This document shows positions 32,786 to 43,433 of a stretch of 64,000 nt of DNA, one piece after another. The notes under the pieces are model-generated. The model searched no databases. It worked only from the letters and a program-made list of their open reading frames with translations, and was not told the origin of the DNA. The DNA lies in NCBI RefSeq assembly GCF_008369195.1, contig NZ_VOBC01000001.1:186001-250000 (forward strand). The letters run 5' to 3'. This stretch comes from Sporosarcina sp. ANT_H38 (GTDB lineage: Bacteria; Bacillota; Bacilli; Bacillales_A; Planococcaceae). Each line of letters opens with the position of its first letter. Position 1 is the first letter of the stretch. Position numbers and translations under genes: made by a program.

Positions 32786-34072
32786 ATGCAGATTCATGTG
32801 GTACAAAAAGGACAAAGTTTGTATGGAATAGCTCAAGCTTACGGCATCAATTATCAAGAAATTGCGCAAGCGAATGAAATACCAGATCCATCACGTATCG
32901 TTGTGGGTCAAGCGTTAGTCATTCCGATTGTTGGAAGTTATCACTGGATTCAACCAGGTCAGTCACTTTTTGTTATTGCTGAAATGTATGGTATGACAGT
33001 AAATGAACTTGCAAGAGTAAATGGAATATCACCATCGCAAAACTTGCGTGTTGGACAACGTCTTTACATTCCGCCGCAACCGAAAAAGACCGCGGAATCC
33101 TTACTCTATGTAGAGCCGAGGACGCCAGTAACTCAAGTAATGATTGACGAAGTAAGACGAAGAGTCGATGCACTGACGTACCTAGCCATGTTTAGTTACG
33201 AAGCGCAACGAGATGGATCATTGAAAGCACCCACAATCGATGACATTCCGAATATAGCGAGTGCTGCGGGAGCGGCGAACGCACTCGTTGTAAGCAATCT
33301 AGAAAACTTTGCGTTTAATCCAGATCTTGCTCATGTATTGTTTACGGATCAAGCAGCCCAAAATCGGTTATTCGGCAATCTCATTCAGGTTGCCAATGAA
33401 GTTGGTTATAAGGACATTCATTTTGATTTTGAGTTGTTATATCCAGAAGACCGTGAACTGTATAATAGTTTTCTACGAAATGCAAGGGATCGATTCCATA
33501 ATGCCGGATTTACAATTTCGTCCGCGCTCGCACCTATGACGAGTGACGTCAGGACAGGGATTTACGGGGCTCATGACTATCGTGCCCACGGGGAGATTGT
33601 GGATTTCGTCTCACTCATGACTTATGAGTGGGGATATACGTACAGCGATCCTCAAGCAGTCAGTCCAATAGGTCCTGTTCGGAACGTAATCGAGTATGCT
33701 GTCAGTCAAATTCCGAGTGAAAAAATATTCTTAGGACAAAATTTATACGGTTACGATTGGTCGTCACCTTATCCGAGCCAAGGTGGATCTGCTGCTAAGG
33801 CGATAAGCCCTCAAAATGCAGTAGAACTTGCGGTTAACCGAGAAGTTGATATCCAATACGACTATGTGGCGCAGGCACCACATTTTACGTATACCGATGA
33901 TACAGGCGTACGCCATGAAGTATGGTTTGAAGATGCACGTAGTATTCAAGCTAAATTTGACCTGATCAAAGAATTCAACTTACGCGGGATTATGTATTGG
34001 AAACTAGGTTTAGATTTCCCGCAAAACTGGTTGTTATTGGAGAATAACTTTAATATACGTAAAATTACGTAA
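32786..34072 (+). CDS. Spore cortex-lytic glycosylase, two LysM plus GH18 (SleL/YaaH type)
   Basis: 428 residues. LysM modules are at residues about 2-45 (IHVVQKGQSLYGIAQAYGIN) and 50-95 (YHWIQPGQSLFVIAEMYGMT), then a GH18 barrel from about 110 to 428. In the barrel, YKDIHFDFELLYPED carries the catalytic Glu, and FVSLMTYEWGYTYSDPQAVS lines the cleft. The order matches SleL/YaaH, an N-acetylglucosaminidase that degrades cortex muramic-lactam peptidoglycan during germination. There is no signal peptide, as usual for this protein. Confidence 0.92.
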   Translation: MQIHVVQKGQSLYGIAQAYGINYQEIAQANEIPDPSRIVVGQALVIPIVGSYHWIQPGQSLFVIAEMYGMTVNELARVNGISPSQNLRVGQRLYIPPQPKKTAESLLYVEPRTPVTQVMIDEVRRRVDALTYLAMFSYEAQRDGSLKAPTIDDIPNIASAAGAANALVVSNLENFAFNPDLAHVLFTDQAAQNRLFGNLIQVANEVGYKDIHFDFELLYPEDRELYNSFLRNARDRFHNAGFTISSALAPMTSDVRTGIYGAHDYRAHGEIVDFVSLMTYEWGYTYSDPQAVSPIGPVRNVIEYAVSQIPSEKIFLGQNLYGYDWSSPYPSQGGSAAKAISPQNAVELAVNREVDIQYDYVAQAPHFTYTDDTGVRHEVWFEDARSIQAKFDLIKEFNLRGIMYWKLGLDFPQNWLLLENNFNIRKIT

Positions 34073-34077
34073 AAAAA

Positions 34078-34113
34078 AGTGAACCGCGGTGCCATGGCAC
34101 TAGCGGTTCACTT
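34078..34113. terminator. Bidirectional terminator
   Basis: AGTGAACCGCGGTGCC pairs with GGCACTAGCGGTTCACT, with a small bulge. On the minus strand it is followed by eight T; on the plus strand by TTTG. It ends both the SleL-like gene and the small minus-strand gene at 34121. Confidence 0.82.
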
Positions 34114-34120
34114 TGTTAAT

Positions 34121-34264
34121 TTAATTGTCTTTATTGATATAATTGATGAAACTCGTTAGAATTTCTACATCTGGATTGAAAAGTAAAACTGGTAGGAAAA
34201 CGAAAGTTACTATTAGCGTTACATTCGCACAGATAAATGTACGGAGTATCTTTTTAAATTTCAT
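34121..34264 (-). CDS. 47-residue membrane or secreted microprotein
   Basis: A minus-strand ATG with AAGGTAAGGA just upstream gives MKFKKILRTFICANVTLIVT, then a hydrophobic FVFLPVLLF, and ends NYINKDN. A basic head followed by about 19 hydrophobic residues indicates a single membrane segment or signal peptide. It runs straight into a strong terminator. It is not a recognised toxin or phage protein. The arrangement (site, stop, terminator) supports a real gene. Confidence 0.65.
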   Translation of the reverse strand: MKFKKILRTFICANVTLIVTFVFLPVLLFNPDVEILTSFINYINKDN

Positions 34265-34405
34265 TGTCCTTACCTTCTTTCTCCTAGTTGTAATTTCCTG
34301 TTAACACCTGATAGCTACACTAATAAGTATATGCATCATCTATTGTTATCGGAATAACTAAATAATACTCTTTATTAAAAAGAAAGTAAATAATATAATT
34401 CCAAG

Positions 34406-34434
34406 TGCATAAATAAGTCGGAATAGTGTATAAT
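34406..34434 (+). promoter_or_regulatory. Possible promoter of the glutamate dehydrogenase gene
   Basis: A perfect TATAAT (34429-34434) lies 17 bases after TGCATA (34406-34411), leaving a leader of about 140 bases before the gene. The -35 match is weak. Confidence 0.45.
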
Positions 34435-34580
34435 TATTAATTAAACACAAAAAAAGTTGTGGAAATTCATATCTTAAGAGATAATACTAAATAATTAATT
34501 GATTTTGAAATATCATTTAGTTGAGACGGTGGGTATTTAACAGCTCCCACCTTTAACCTAGAGAAGAAAGGGATGAGTGA

Positions 34581-35966
<1,386 letters not shown>

Positions 35967-35982
35967 GTCTATGAAAATCCCG

Positions 35983-36021
35983 TAAAAAGAGTACACAGAC
36001 TAAAAATTGTGTACTCTTTTT
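35983..36021 (+). terminator. Terminator after gdhA
   Basis: AAAAAGAGTACACA pairs with TGTGTACTCTTTTT, with slight register choice, around an A-rich loop. Confidence 0.8.
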
Positions 36022-36400
36022 CTGTCGTCTAAACTAGTGGGGCATCTTCGTTAGTTACCGCAGGACCTTTGAATGGGACGCTACCTCATTATTATAGAGT
36101 TAAGTTTTGTAATACGTATCTGTACACGTAAGTTGCCCTAAGGGCTGAAGCGGCCAGTCGCGGTCGTAATTCAACTGGCTCAACAGTTGTTAGTAACTGG
36201 CGCTAGGGAAGGTGTTTGAACTCAGCGCAGGTGCCTTACAGGGGTAGCCGAAGCGTTATTCAATGTAATAACTAATTCATACAACCTATATAGAAAAAAA
36301 CTTTCAGCAAAACTATTGCGTTAATTTGATAATGTGCTATTATAAAAATACATAGTGATGCATAAACATACAAAAAGGTGATTGGAAGGGGATTTTAATT
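36022..36400. other. Repeat-derived intergenic region and argG leader
   Basis: Pieces of the window's repeat families are present: GTTAGTTACCGCAGGACC and CTCATTATTATAGA resemble the left interior of the MITE-like copies, and GGTGCCTTACAGGGGTAGCC followed by GAAGCGTTATTCAATG matches the family at 43211 and 49823. The last 90 bases hold the probable argG promoter (TATAAA near 36344) but no clear box could be fixed. Confidence 0.45.
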
Positions 36401-37609
36401 ATGACTAAGAAAAAAGTTGTTTTAGCATATTCAGGTGGACTAGATACTTCTGTGGCGGTACAGTGGCTAACAGAACAAGGGTACGAAGTAGTTGCGGTTT
36501 GTCTTGATGTCGGAGAAGGCAAAGACTTGGACTTCATTCAGGCAAAAGCGTTACAGGTTGGGGCTGTAAATAGCTATGTAATTGATGCGAAAGAGGAATT
36601 CGCACAGGAGTATGCGTTGCTTTCTCTTCAAGCTCAAACTTATTATGAAAACAAATATCCACTTGTATCGGCACTTTCACGTCCGTTGATTTCGAAAAAA
36701 CTCGTTGAAGTGGCGCATAAAGAAAATGCTACGGCAGTGGCGCACGGCTGTACAGGAAAAGGGAATGACCAAGTACGTTTCGAAGTGGCAATTAAAGCAT
36801 TGGATCCGTCGTTAGAAGTAATCGCTCCAGTTCGTGAGTGGAGTTGGTCGCGTGAAGAAGAAATTGCTTACGCGAAAGAAAAGAATATACCGATTCCAAT
36901 TGATTTGGAAAGTCCATATTCCGTCGACCAAAACTTATGGGGTCGTGCTAATGAGTGTGGAATCTTGGAAGATCCATGGGCGGCACCACCTGAAGAAGCT
37001 TTCGGTCTTACGGTTTCAATCGAAAATGCTCCGGATACGCCAGACGTCATTGAAATTGATTTCCTAAAAGGTGTGCCAGTCAGTATAGATGGTCAGAAAT
37101 ATCCACTAAGTGATCTAATTATGAAACTGAATGATATTGGTGGGAAACACGGAGTGGGAAGAATAGATCATGTGGAAAACCGTCTCGTTGGGATCAAATC
37201 ACGTGAAGTGTACGAATGTCCAGGAGCAATTATATTGTTGAAAGCTCATAAGGAATTGGAAGATCTTACACTCGTCAAGGAATTGGCCCATTTCAAACCG
37301 ATTATTTCACAAAAATTAAGCGAGTTAATCTATAACGGCCTTTGGTTCTCGCCACTTAGGGACGCATTGGAAGCATTTATTAAAGAAACACAGCAGTACG
37401 TGAATGGGACAGTGCGCGTGAAGTTGTTCAAGGGGCACGCACTTGTTGAAGGCAGAAAGTCAGCGAATTCACTTTACGACATGAACTTGGCAACGTATAC
37501 CTCTGATGACTCGTTTGACCAATCTGCAGCGGTTGGGTTCATCAAGCTTTGGGGATTACCTACAGAAGTTCACAGCATGGTAAACAAGAAGCAAACAGTT
37601 GAAAAATAA
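36401..37609 (+). CDS. argG: Argininosuccinate synthase
   Basis: 402 residues. [18 protein letters not shown] is the ATP pyrophosphatase P-loop, and [17 protein letters not shown] and [17 protein letters not shown] are family signatures for aspartate and citrulline binding. It condenses citrulline and aspartate to argininosuccinate. Unlike in most Bacillales, argH does not follow: a terminator and an unrelated operon come next, so the lyase must be encoded elsewhere. Regulation by ArgR is likely but no operator was confirmed. Confidence 0.95.
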   Translation: MTKKKVVLAYSGGLDTSVAVQWLTEQGYEVVAVCLDVGEGKDLDFIQAKALQVGAVNSYVIDAKEEFAQEYALLSLQAQTYYENKYPLVSALSRPLISKKLVEVAHKENATAVAHGCTGKGNDQVRFEVAIKALDPSLEVIAPVREWSWSREEEIAYAKEKNIPIPIDLESPYSVDQNLWGRANECGILEDPWAAPPEEAFGLTVSIENAPDTPDVIEIDFLKGVPVSIDGQKYPLSDLIMKLNDIGGKHGVGRIDHVENRLVGIKSREVYECPGAIILLKAHKELEDLTLVKELAHFKPIISQKLSELIYNGLWFSPLRDALEAFIKETQQYVNGTVRVKLFKGHALVEGRKSANSLYDMNLATYTSDDSFDQSAAVGFIKLWGLPTEVHSMVNKKQTVEK

Positions 37610-37616
37610 ATGATAT

Positions 37617-37664
37617 CAATTCAAGAACCATCTACTAGTTAAAAGTAGATGGTTCTTTGAATTG
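37617..37664 (+). terminator. Terminator after argG
   Basis: CAATTCAAGAACCATCTAC pairs with GTAGATGGTTCTTTGAATTG apart from one unpaired base, around TAGTTAAAA. T content after the stem is moderate. Confidence 0.78.
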
Positions 37665-37744
37665 TATGATTCCTTTGTTGTAGAAGATTACACTAGTTAG
37701 ATATTATCAATTGTTTACGAAAGGTGAATTTTTCCAATTTTTTT

Positions 37745-37773
37745 TTGAGTAAAGACATAGACTGTGATAGTAT
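37745..37773 (+). promoter_or_regulatory. Promoter for the anchored protein/ABC operon
   Basis: TTGAGT (37745-37750) and TAGTAT (37768-37773) are separated by 17 bases, about 75 bases before the first start codon. Confidence 0.55.
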
Positions 37774-37852
37774 GAAAAAATGTGAATATGAAAAAAATTC
37801 AACTTTAACTAAACATTTCTAGTACAAGAGTAAATGTAAGGAGGAGAATACG

Positions 37853-39424
37853 ATGGAAGAAACAGTAGTGAAGAAAAAATCGCCAATGTTGTTAGTTATT
37901 ATAATCTTAACTGCATTACTCATTGTAGGTGGGAGTGTATCGGCATTTTTCTTGGTGAATAAATCACCGAAAGTACAATACTTTTTAGCTGAAGCCGAAA
38001 CGTTTAAACAAATGCGGGCTATCTTTGAAGACCGTTACAAGGACGAACTAAAATGGTTAGAAGTTCAACAAGAAAAACCGGTTGAAACGAATTTTGACCT
38101 GTCAGGAGAATGGAATGATCCATCTGTTGACTATGAGATGCAGGAGATTCAAAGCATCGTAAACAATGCTAAAATAGCCAGTAAACAAGTTTATGATCCT
38201 GTTAAGAAAGAGATAGAAGTGGATCTTAGGGGTGAACTGGGTAGTATGGAAATGAATTTTGGTTCACTTTTTATGACAACAGAGAAACTGGTGGCTTCAT
38301 TACCTTTCCTCGATGAATTAGTTCGCTTTGATGACGAAGATTTCGGGAAGATAATGAGAGAGTACGATGAAGAGTACGATGGTAATGAAAATCTGGGTTT
38401 ATCCCAGTTATTTGAAGATGGTTTTTCGATGTCAGAAGAATCTCGAACATATATAGAAAAAGAGTATCTCGAGTATCTCTTTAAAGCGATTCCTGAAGAA
38501 GCATTTACGAGTGAAAAAGAAGTAATTACAGTGTTTGATAAAAAAGTGAAATCAAAAAAGGTCAAGATGGATCTTACAGAACAACAACTTAAAACGTTAC
38601 TGAAAGATTTATTGGAAAAAGCAAAAACAGACGAAAAACTTAAAGTTATACTGGAAGATCAACTGGCACTCTCTTCTTTTGCTGGAGATACTTCTAGCAA
38701 TGACATTGCAACAATAATGGATAGTTTTGAAGAGGGTCTCGATGAGGCGATTAAGGCAGTGGATTCTATAAAGCTTTCTAACGGGTTGCAATCGACAATA
38801 TGGCACCATTCAAACAAAATTGTGAAACGCGAATTCGCAATGGGTGTTGGAGAAAATAAGACTGATGTGGATACATTACTGATTAGTGGAACTCAATTGC
38901 TAGAGAAGGCAGATCAGAAGTGGGACTTCACATTTGGTATAGAAGATTCCTTCGGTGATGAAAACTTTGTGGGTATTAATGGCGATTTAAGTTGGGCAGA
39001 TCAAAAAGTCGATGATTCTATTACGCTTTCGATGGATGATACTAAGTTTATCTATAAAGGAAAAGAAGAACTGAAAGATAAGAAGCGAACGTTTACTCGT
39101 TCATTTGGCTTTACAGATGGGGATGTGAATCCTGCGGTAATTTGGAAAGGCAGTGCCACATATGAAAGTGATTCAATGAAAGCGAATCATGACTTTACTT
39201 TCAGTGAAGAATCAATAGGTGATAATATGTTCAATTTACAAGTAAAGCAAAAAGGAAAAGTTGTAAAAAAAGTAGATATGCCAGTTGAAACAAAAGATAC
39301 AGTGAATATAGGTGAAATGAATAGGGATGAATTTGACTCATTCTCCGAAGAAAGCATGATGAAAGTTCAAGACTGGATGTTCGGATTTATGGAAGAATTA
39401 CAAGGTGAAATAGACGAATTTTAA
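37853..39424 (+). CDS. Large membrane-anchored extracytoplasmic protein (possibly DUF6583)
   Basis: 523 residues after AAGGAGGAG. A short cytoplasmic head (MEETVVKKKSP) is followed by one membrane helix at residues about 12-35, then about 490 residues that are acidic, helical in the first half and beta-rich in the second (repeated strands such as VDDSITLSMDDTKFIYKG). No catalytic motif is seen. It lies three bases before an ABC-2 permease and probably works with that transporter outside the membrane. The DUF6583 link is from memory and uncertain. Confidence 0.75.
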   Translation: MEETVVKKKSPMLLVIIILTALLIVGGSVSAFFLVNKSPKVQYFLAEAETFKQMRAIFEDRYKDELKWLEVQQEKPVETNFDLSGEWNDPSVDYEMQEIQSIVNNAKIASKQVYDPVKKEIEVDLRGELGSMEMNFGSLFMTTEKLVASLPFLDELVRFDDEDFGKIMREYDEEYDGNENLGLSQLFEDGFSMSEESRTYIEKEYLEYLFKAIPEEAFTSEKEVITVFDKKVKSKKVKMDLTEQQLKTLLKDLLEKAKTDEKLKVILEDQLALSSFAGDTSSNDIATIMDSFEEGLDEAIKAVDSIKLSNGLQSTIWHHSNKIVKREFAMGVGENKTDVDTLLISGTQLLEKADQKWDFTFGIEDSFGDENFVGINGDLSWADQKVDDSITLSMDDTKFIYKGKEELKDKKRTFTRSFGFTDGDVNPAVIWKGSATYESDSMKANHDFTFSEESIGDNMFNLQVKQKGKVVKKVDMPVETKDTVNIGEMNRDEFDSFSEESMMKVQDWMFGFMEELQGEIDEF

Positions 39425-39427
39425 AGA

Positions 39428-40666
39428 ATGGAAGTGACTATTTTGCTGTCCGTTAGAAGAATAGTTTTTTTCATGCGTCAATATAATAAGCAGTTGAAGA
39501 AGAAGTGTGTAACACTTCTTCTTCTTTTTATCTTTCCGATTGTTTTGATATGCCTACTGTTAGGTCTGATGGTTGGTTTACTGCTACCTAAAGAAGATTC
39601 ACCAATCCGAGTGGCTCTGGTTGATGAAGACCAGACGACTGAAACGATATTGTTCAGTGGGCTACTGGAAGAAACAGCCTCGGGCAATCAATTCATTCAA
39701 ATTGTAACGATAACGAAGGACAATGCCGAAAAACTGATGGAGCAAAATGAAATCAGTTCCTATTTTACGTTTCCTAATGGGTTTACAGAGGATTTGTATG
39801 AAGGAACGTCTGTCATAATCCCGATTGTCGGTAATTCGTCGCGTCCAACAGATAGTTTTCTAGTGAAAGAGTTAGTGGAAAGTATGATGCGTTACATTGC
39901 TGTGGCTCAGTCGAATATTCTGACCATCAATGACTACGCAAAGAAAACAGAAATGCCGAAACAGGAACGTCAAGAAATGATGTTGCAACAGTTTATGGAC
40001 TTCAGTTTGTACACCCTTGGAAAAGATAAGATACTTGATGAAGAAGTTATTACAAATATGGCGACGTCCTCTCCGACTCACTATTACGTATTATCCGGCT
40101 GGTTTATAGCGGTGACAGTTTGGCTTTTTGCTATCTATACTGTTTTAGGGAAAGAGGAGCATTCCTCGATGCTAATTCGGATGAAATTATTCGGTGTCAC
40201 CATATGGCAACGTATTTTTGCACGAATCCTTGTCTCTATGGGATATAGCTTTCTTATTTCGGCAGGAGCATTTTTTATTGCAGATAAGCTAGTTGGGTTT
40301 GAGTTGTTTGCTGTAGATTATCTACGGTTTAGTTTGTTTTCGATTCTTTATGCGCTGTTATTTTTAGTCGGTATAGCACTCCTCGATGTTTGGATTTCAT
40401 CCCAGAAGGTTGTTCTTTTATTACAAAGTCTTTATACATTTTTAATGGTTTTCACAAGTGGTGCAGTTATTCCTACCTTATACTTTCCGCAAGAAATTCA
40501 GGGGGTCTTACCGTATATCTTTTCACATATTAGTTTAAATTGGATGATTGATATCGTGCTAGAAGGGCGAAGTTATGCGAACTTCACAACGCTGATTGTC
40601 CTTACTGTTATCGGATTACTCCTGCTTTGGCTATCAACAGTCGGAAAAGAGAGGTGGATTCGATGA
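39428..40666 (+). CDS. ABC-2 type transporter permease (first subunit)
   Basis: About 412 residues; TTG at 39443 has the better site (GGAAGTG), while ATG 39428 has none. The first helix is at residues about 30-52. A large external loop of about 150 residues follows, and then five or six helices from about 220, with VWLFAIYTVLGKEEHSSMLI, the intracellular coupling segment. This is the ABC-2/NatB-like layout used for export or peptide resistance. Its stop overlaps the next permease start (ATGA). Confidence 0.83.
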   Translation: MEVTILLSVRRIVFFMRQYNKQLKKKCVTLLLLFIFPIVLICLLLGLMVGLLLPKEDSPIRVALVDEDQTTETILFSGLLEETASGNQFIQIVTITKDNAEKLMEQNEISSYFTFPNGFTEDLYEGTSVIIPIVGNSSRPTDSFLVKELVESMMRYIAVAQSNILTINDYAKKTEMPKQERQEMMLQQFMDFSLYTLGKDKILDEEVITNMATSSPTHYYVLSGWFIAVTVWLFAIYTVLGKEEHSSMLIRMKLFGVTIWQRIFARILVSMGYSFLISAGAFFIADKLVGFELFAVDYLRFSLFSILYALLFLVGIALLDVWISSQKVVLLLQSLYTFLMVFTSGAVIPTLYFPQEIQGVLPYIFSHISLNWMIDIVLEGRSYANFTTLIVLTVIGLLLLWLSTVGKERWIR

Positions 40667-41796
40667 AGAATATAGTGTACACCCGCACGATTCGCTTGAA
40701 GAAGGAATGGAAAAGTCTTATATGCTGGCTGTTTCTCCCTGTCTTTATGACAGTGCTAATCATGCAGGGGGTTAAGACTTGGCATGAGGAGACTAAAGTG
40801 CCGATAGCGCTTGTCGTTGAAGAACAAACTGAAATGGCAGCTCGTCTAGTTGAAGATATCGCAAGTACGGAGCTTCTCCATATCCAGTTCATGTCTTTGG
40901 ATGAAGCACTATATAAACTCGAACAACATGAGTTAGATAGTGTTTTTGTTATTCGCGAGGGCTATGAGGACAATATACTGACGAGCAGGAGAAATCAGCT
41001 TATCGAGGCTTATTCTTCCAATCGTTCTTTCGCATATCAGGCGAGCGTCGAAACGATTACGTCCTATGCTCAACAAGATGCGGCCCGTTCAAAAGCAGCT
41101 TTCGTCATCAAACAACTATTCTCAGACTATGGTATGGAAGATGAATGGAATTATGAAGAGATTATTGATAGTAGTCGTGAGAGACAACAAAACGAAGCGC
41201 TACTTCAATCGGATTTTTCCTATTATGATAAGGATAATACGGCTGAAGAGCAGACGTTACCGCTACTGAAAGCGTGGGGTGTTTGGGCTTTCTTCGCAAT
41301 CATTACGGTGTTTTTCCTGTTTGACTGGATGCTAAAGGAAAGTCGACCATCGATGCGTCAGCGCTGGTTATTCACGGGAATCTCTTTTAAAAAGTATGCG
41401 TTAGGATCGCTATTGCTCTTTACAGCTATCATTTATTTTATGGATATTGTCACGGCGTTCACCTTCTCATTAGTCTTTCAGGAGGTATTGACAAGCCGAG
41501 TTCTATTTTCACTTTTTACATTCCGGTTGTCGATAAATCTACTTGCCTTTCTACTTGCGAGTGCCTACAAGCAATTGTTTATGTATTATTTAAGCGGTCT
41601 GGCGATAGGGCTACTTCTGATTGTAGTCGGGGGGGCAATCATACCGATGGATGGGCTAACGGGGAAATGGCCGTGGATTGCAGAACTCAGTCCGGTCCAA
41701 TCGTTACTGAGCGGGACGATACCGCTACTATGGCTTTGCGCTTTAGCTGTTCTGCTAGCTATGTGGATGTGGAAAGGAGCTAAGGAAAATGCTTAA
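40663..41796 (+). CDS. ABC-2 type transporter permease (second subunit)
   Basis: 377 residues from ATG 40663, behind GAGAGGTGG. The topology is the same as its neighbour: one N-terminal helix (residues about 15-35), an external loop, then six helices with FAIITVFFLFDWMLKES leading in. The loop lacks conserved motifs. The pair with similar fold but low identity suggests a heterodimeric exporter. It overlaps the ATPase gene by 8 bases. Confidence 0.83.
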   Translation: MKNIVYTRTIRLKKEWKSLICWLFLPVFMTVLIMQGVKTWHEETKVPIALVVEEQTEMAARLVEDIASTELLHIQFMSLDEALYKLEQHELDSVFVIREGYEDNILTSRRNQLIEAYSSNRSFAYQASVETITSYAQQDAARSKAAFVIKQLFSDYGMEDEWNYEEIIDSSRERQQNEALLQSDFSYYDKDNTAEEQTLPLLKAWGVWAFFAIITVFFLFDWMLKESRPSMRQRWLFTGISFKKYALGSLLLFTAIIYFMDIVTAFTFSLVFQEVLTSRVLFSLFTFRLSINLLAFLLASAYKQLFMYYLSGLAIGLLLIVVGGAIIPMDGLTGKWPWIAELSPVQSLLSGTIPLLWLCALAVLLAMWMWKGAKENA

Positions 41797-42463
41797 TGTG
41801 AACGAACTTCAGAAAAAGTATAAAGAAAAAGCTGTTTTAGAAAATGTATCTTTTCAAATGAAGCCTGGAGAAATTGTAGGTCTTGTTGGGGAAAATGGTG
41901 CAGGTAAATCGACATTGCTTCAACTATTGGCAACAGTAATGAAGCCGACACAAGGTGATATTCAATTAGGTGATCTTTCCTATGTGAGTAATGTGAAGGA
42001 AATAAGGCGGGAAATCGGTTATGTCCCCCAAGAAATAGCGATTTGGGAAGAATTCACGGTAGAAGAAAATATGCTGTTTTTTGAAAAGCTATCGTGGAAA
42101 AAACGTACAAAGGAGGAATGCCGCCAACTTTGTTTGGACATGCAATTAACGCATTGGAAGGAAGGGGTTCAGTCATTATCAGGCGGTATGAAACGGAAAT
42201 TGAACTTAGCGATAAGCCTGCTTCATAATCCAGTTTTACTGTTGTTAGATGAACCTACAGTCGGTATCGATCTTAAATCCAAAATGGAGATTGGTTCGTA
42301 TTTGCGTAATTTAGCTAAAAATGAAGGGAAAATGATTATGTACATATCACATGATATGGACGAAATCACTACTGTTTGCGATCGAGTTTATTCGATAGGA
42401 AAAGATCCGTTTTACATGGACTTATTAACGAAGAATGAAATTTCAGTAGAACAGTTGAAATGA
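41789..42463 (+). CDS. ABC transporter ATP-binding protein
   Basis: 224 residues with a complete nucleotide-binding domain: Walker A GLVGENGAGKSTLLQLL, Q-loop VPQEIAIWEEFTVEENM, signature LSGGMKRKLNLAISLL, Walker B LLLLDEPTVGIDL and the H-loop ISHDMDEIT. It powers the two ABC-2 permeases encoded just upstream. The order anchored protein, permease, permease, ATPase with overlapping ends indicates one complex. Confidence 0.93.
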   Translation: MLNVNELQKKYKEKAVLENVSFQMKPGEIVGLVGENGAGKSTLLQLLATVMKPTQGDIQLGDLSYVSNVKEIRREIGYVPQEIAIWEEFTVEENMLFFEKLSWKKRTKEECRQLCLDMQLTHWKEGVQSLSGGMKRKLNLAISLLHNPVLLLLDEPTVGIDLKSKMEIGSYLRNLAKNEGKMIMYISHDMDEITTVCDRVYSIGKDPFYMDLLTKNEISVEQLK

Positions 42464-43054
42464 GTGGATGAATTGAAAAAGTCGAAGAAAATAGCTGTAG
42501 CTTGTGTTATTGCAATTGCTGTTTCTAGTCTATTCTTGTGGTGGCTAACAGGGAAATGGATGGACGAAGGATTAGATCCAGTAGCAGATGGCACGAATGA
42601 TTATGCAATTATACTCGGTGCTAAAGTGAAAAGAGATGCTCTTTCGCTGTCTTTGCAGTATCGCTTAAATGCTGCGCTAGAATACGCCAATGAACATCCT
42701 CATGTGACAATGATCTTATCTGGCGGGCAAGGCCCGGATGAGCATATTAGCGAAGCGGAAGCGATGAGCAGGTTTTTAACAGAGAATGGTATTGCTGCGG
42801 AGCGGCTTATACTTGAAGATGTGTCCACTTCGACATATGAAAATATTCTTTTCTCGAAAGAGTTTCTGCCGACTGAGACAACATCAGTAACGATAATCAC
42901 AAGTGATTATCATCTAGCAAGAGCACGAAAACTCGCGGCTAGCCTTGATCTTGAGTCTGATGCAGTGTCGGCCGAGACCCCGAAAGTGGTAGCGGCAAAA
43001 TTGGTTTTGCGGGAGCGTATTGCACTTGTGAAAACGTATATTGTAGGAAAATAA
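42464..43054 (+). CDS. DUF218 family protein (SanA/YdcF-like)
   Basis: 196 residues starting with GTG immediately after the ATPase stop. One N-terminal helix (residues about 8-25) anchors a DUF218 domain: YAIILGAKVKRD, MILSGGQGPDEHISEAEAMS, ILEDVSTSTYENILFS and VTIITSDYHLARARKLA. Such proteins (SanA, ElyC, YdcF) act at the envelope, and SanA affects vancomycin sensitivity. Being the last gene of the ABC operon, it may share an envelope role, which is inference. Confidence 0.87.
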   Translation: MDELKKSKKIAVACVIAIAVSSLFLWWLTGKWMDEGLDPVADGTNDYAIILGAKVKRDALSLSLQYRLNAALEYANEHPHVTMILSGGQGPDEHISEAEAMSRFLTENGIAAERLILEDVSTSTYENILFSKEFLPTETTSVTIITSDYHLARARKLAASLDLESDAVSAETPKVVAAKLVLRERIALVKTYIVGK

Positions 43055-43056
43055 CC

Positions 43057-43092
43057 ACGCATTCTCCTTTACTGGGAAGATGCGTTTTTTTA
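43057..43092 (+). terminator. Terminator after the ABC/DUF218 operon
   Basis: ACGCATTCTCC pairs with GGGAAGATGCGT, with one bulge, followed by TTTTTTT. Confidence 0.75.
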
Positions 43093-43210
43093 AAACTTTC
43101 GAAGGATCATATTATTGTTCAATGACAATACCATTTAACGAATACTATCATCACTTGTCGAATTAATAGATTATACATTGAAGTGTTTAATAGTGAATAT
43201 AAACCAGCAT

Positions 43211-43336
43211 AAACGTCTAACAAGGATAACCGAAGCTGTAAGCCAGGTGGCGAAGCTACCTGGCTTATAGCAAGAGGCATCCCCGAGGAAGGATGTAGTT
43301 CAATTCTTCCCTAAGCGCCGAAGTGTTATTCAATGA
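43211..43336 (+). repeat. Dispersed intergenic repeat of the CCGAAGC type
   Basis: GTCTAACAAGGATAACCGAAGC, the hairpin AAGCCAGGT/ACCTGGCTT, AGGCATCCCCGAGGAAGG and TAAGCGCCGAAGTGTTATTC resemble the tandem units at 49823-50150 and the piece at 36220-36270. It lies in the 380-base gap before the SGNH gene; there is no gene in this gap. Confidence 0.6.
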
Positions 43337-43433
43337 AATAATTCTTACCCACTTTATTTTGAGGGAAGCTGTAAAGGAAGTAGTTTGCGAAGGAAAGAGA
43401 TTTATTAAATCCTAAAATAGGAGGCGTGTTATT

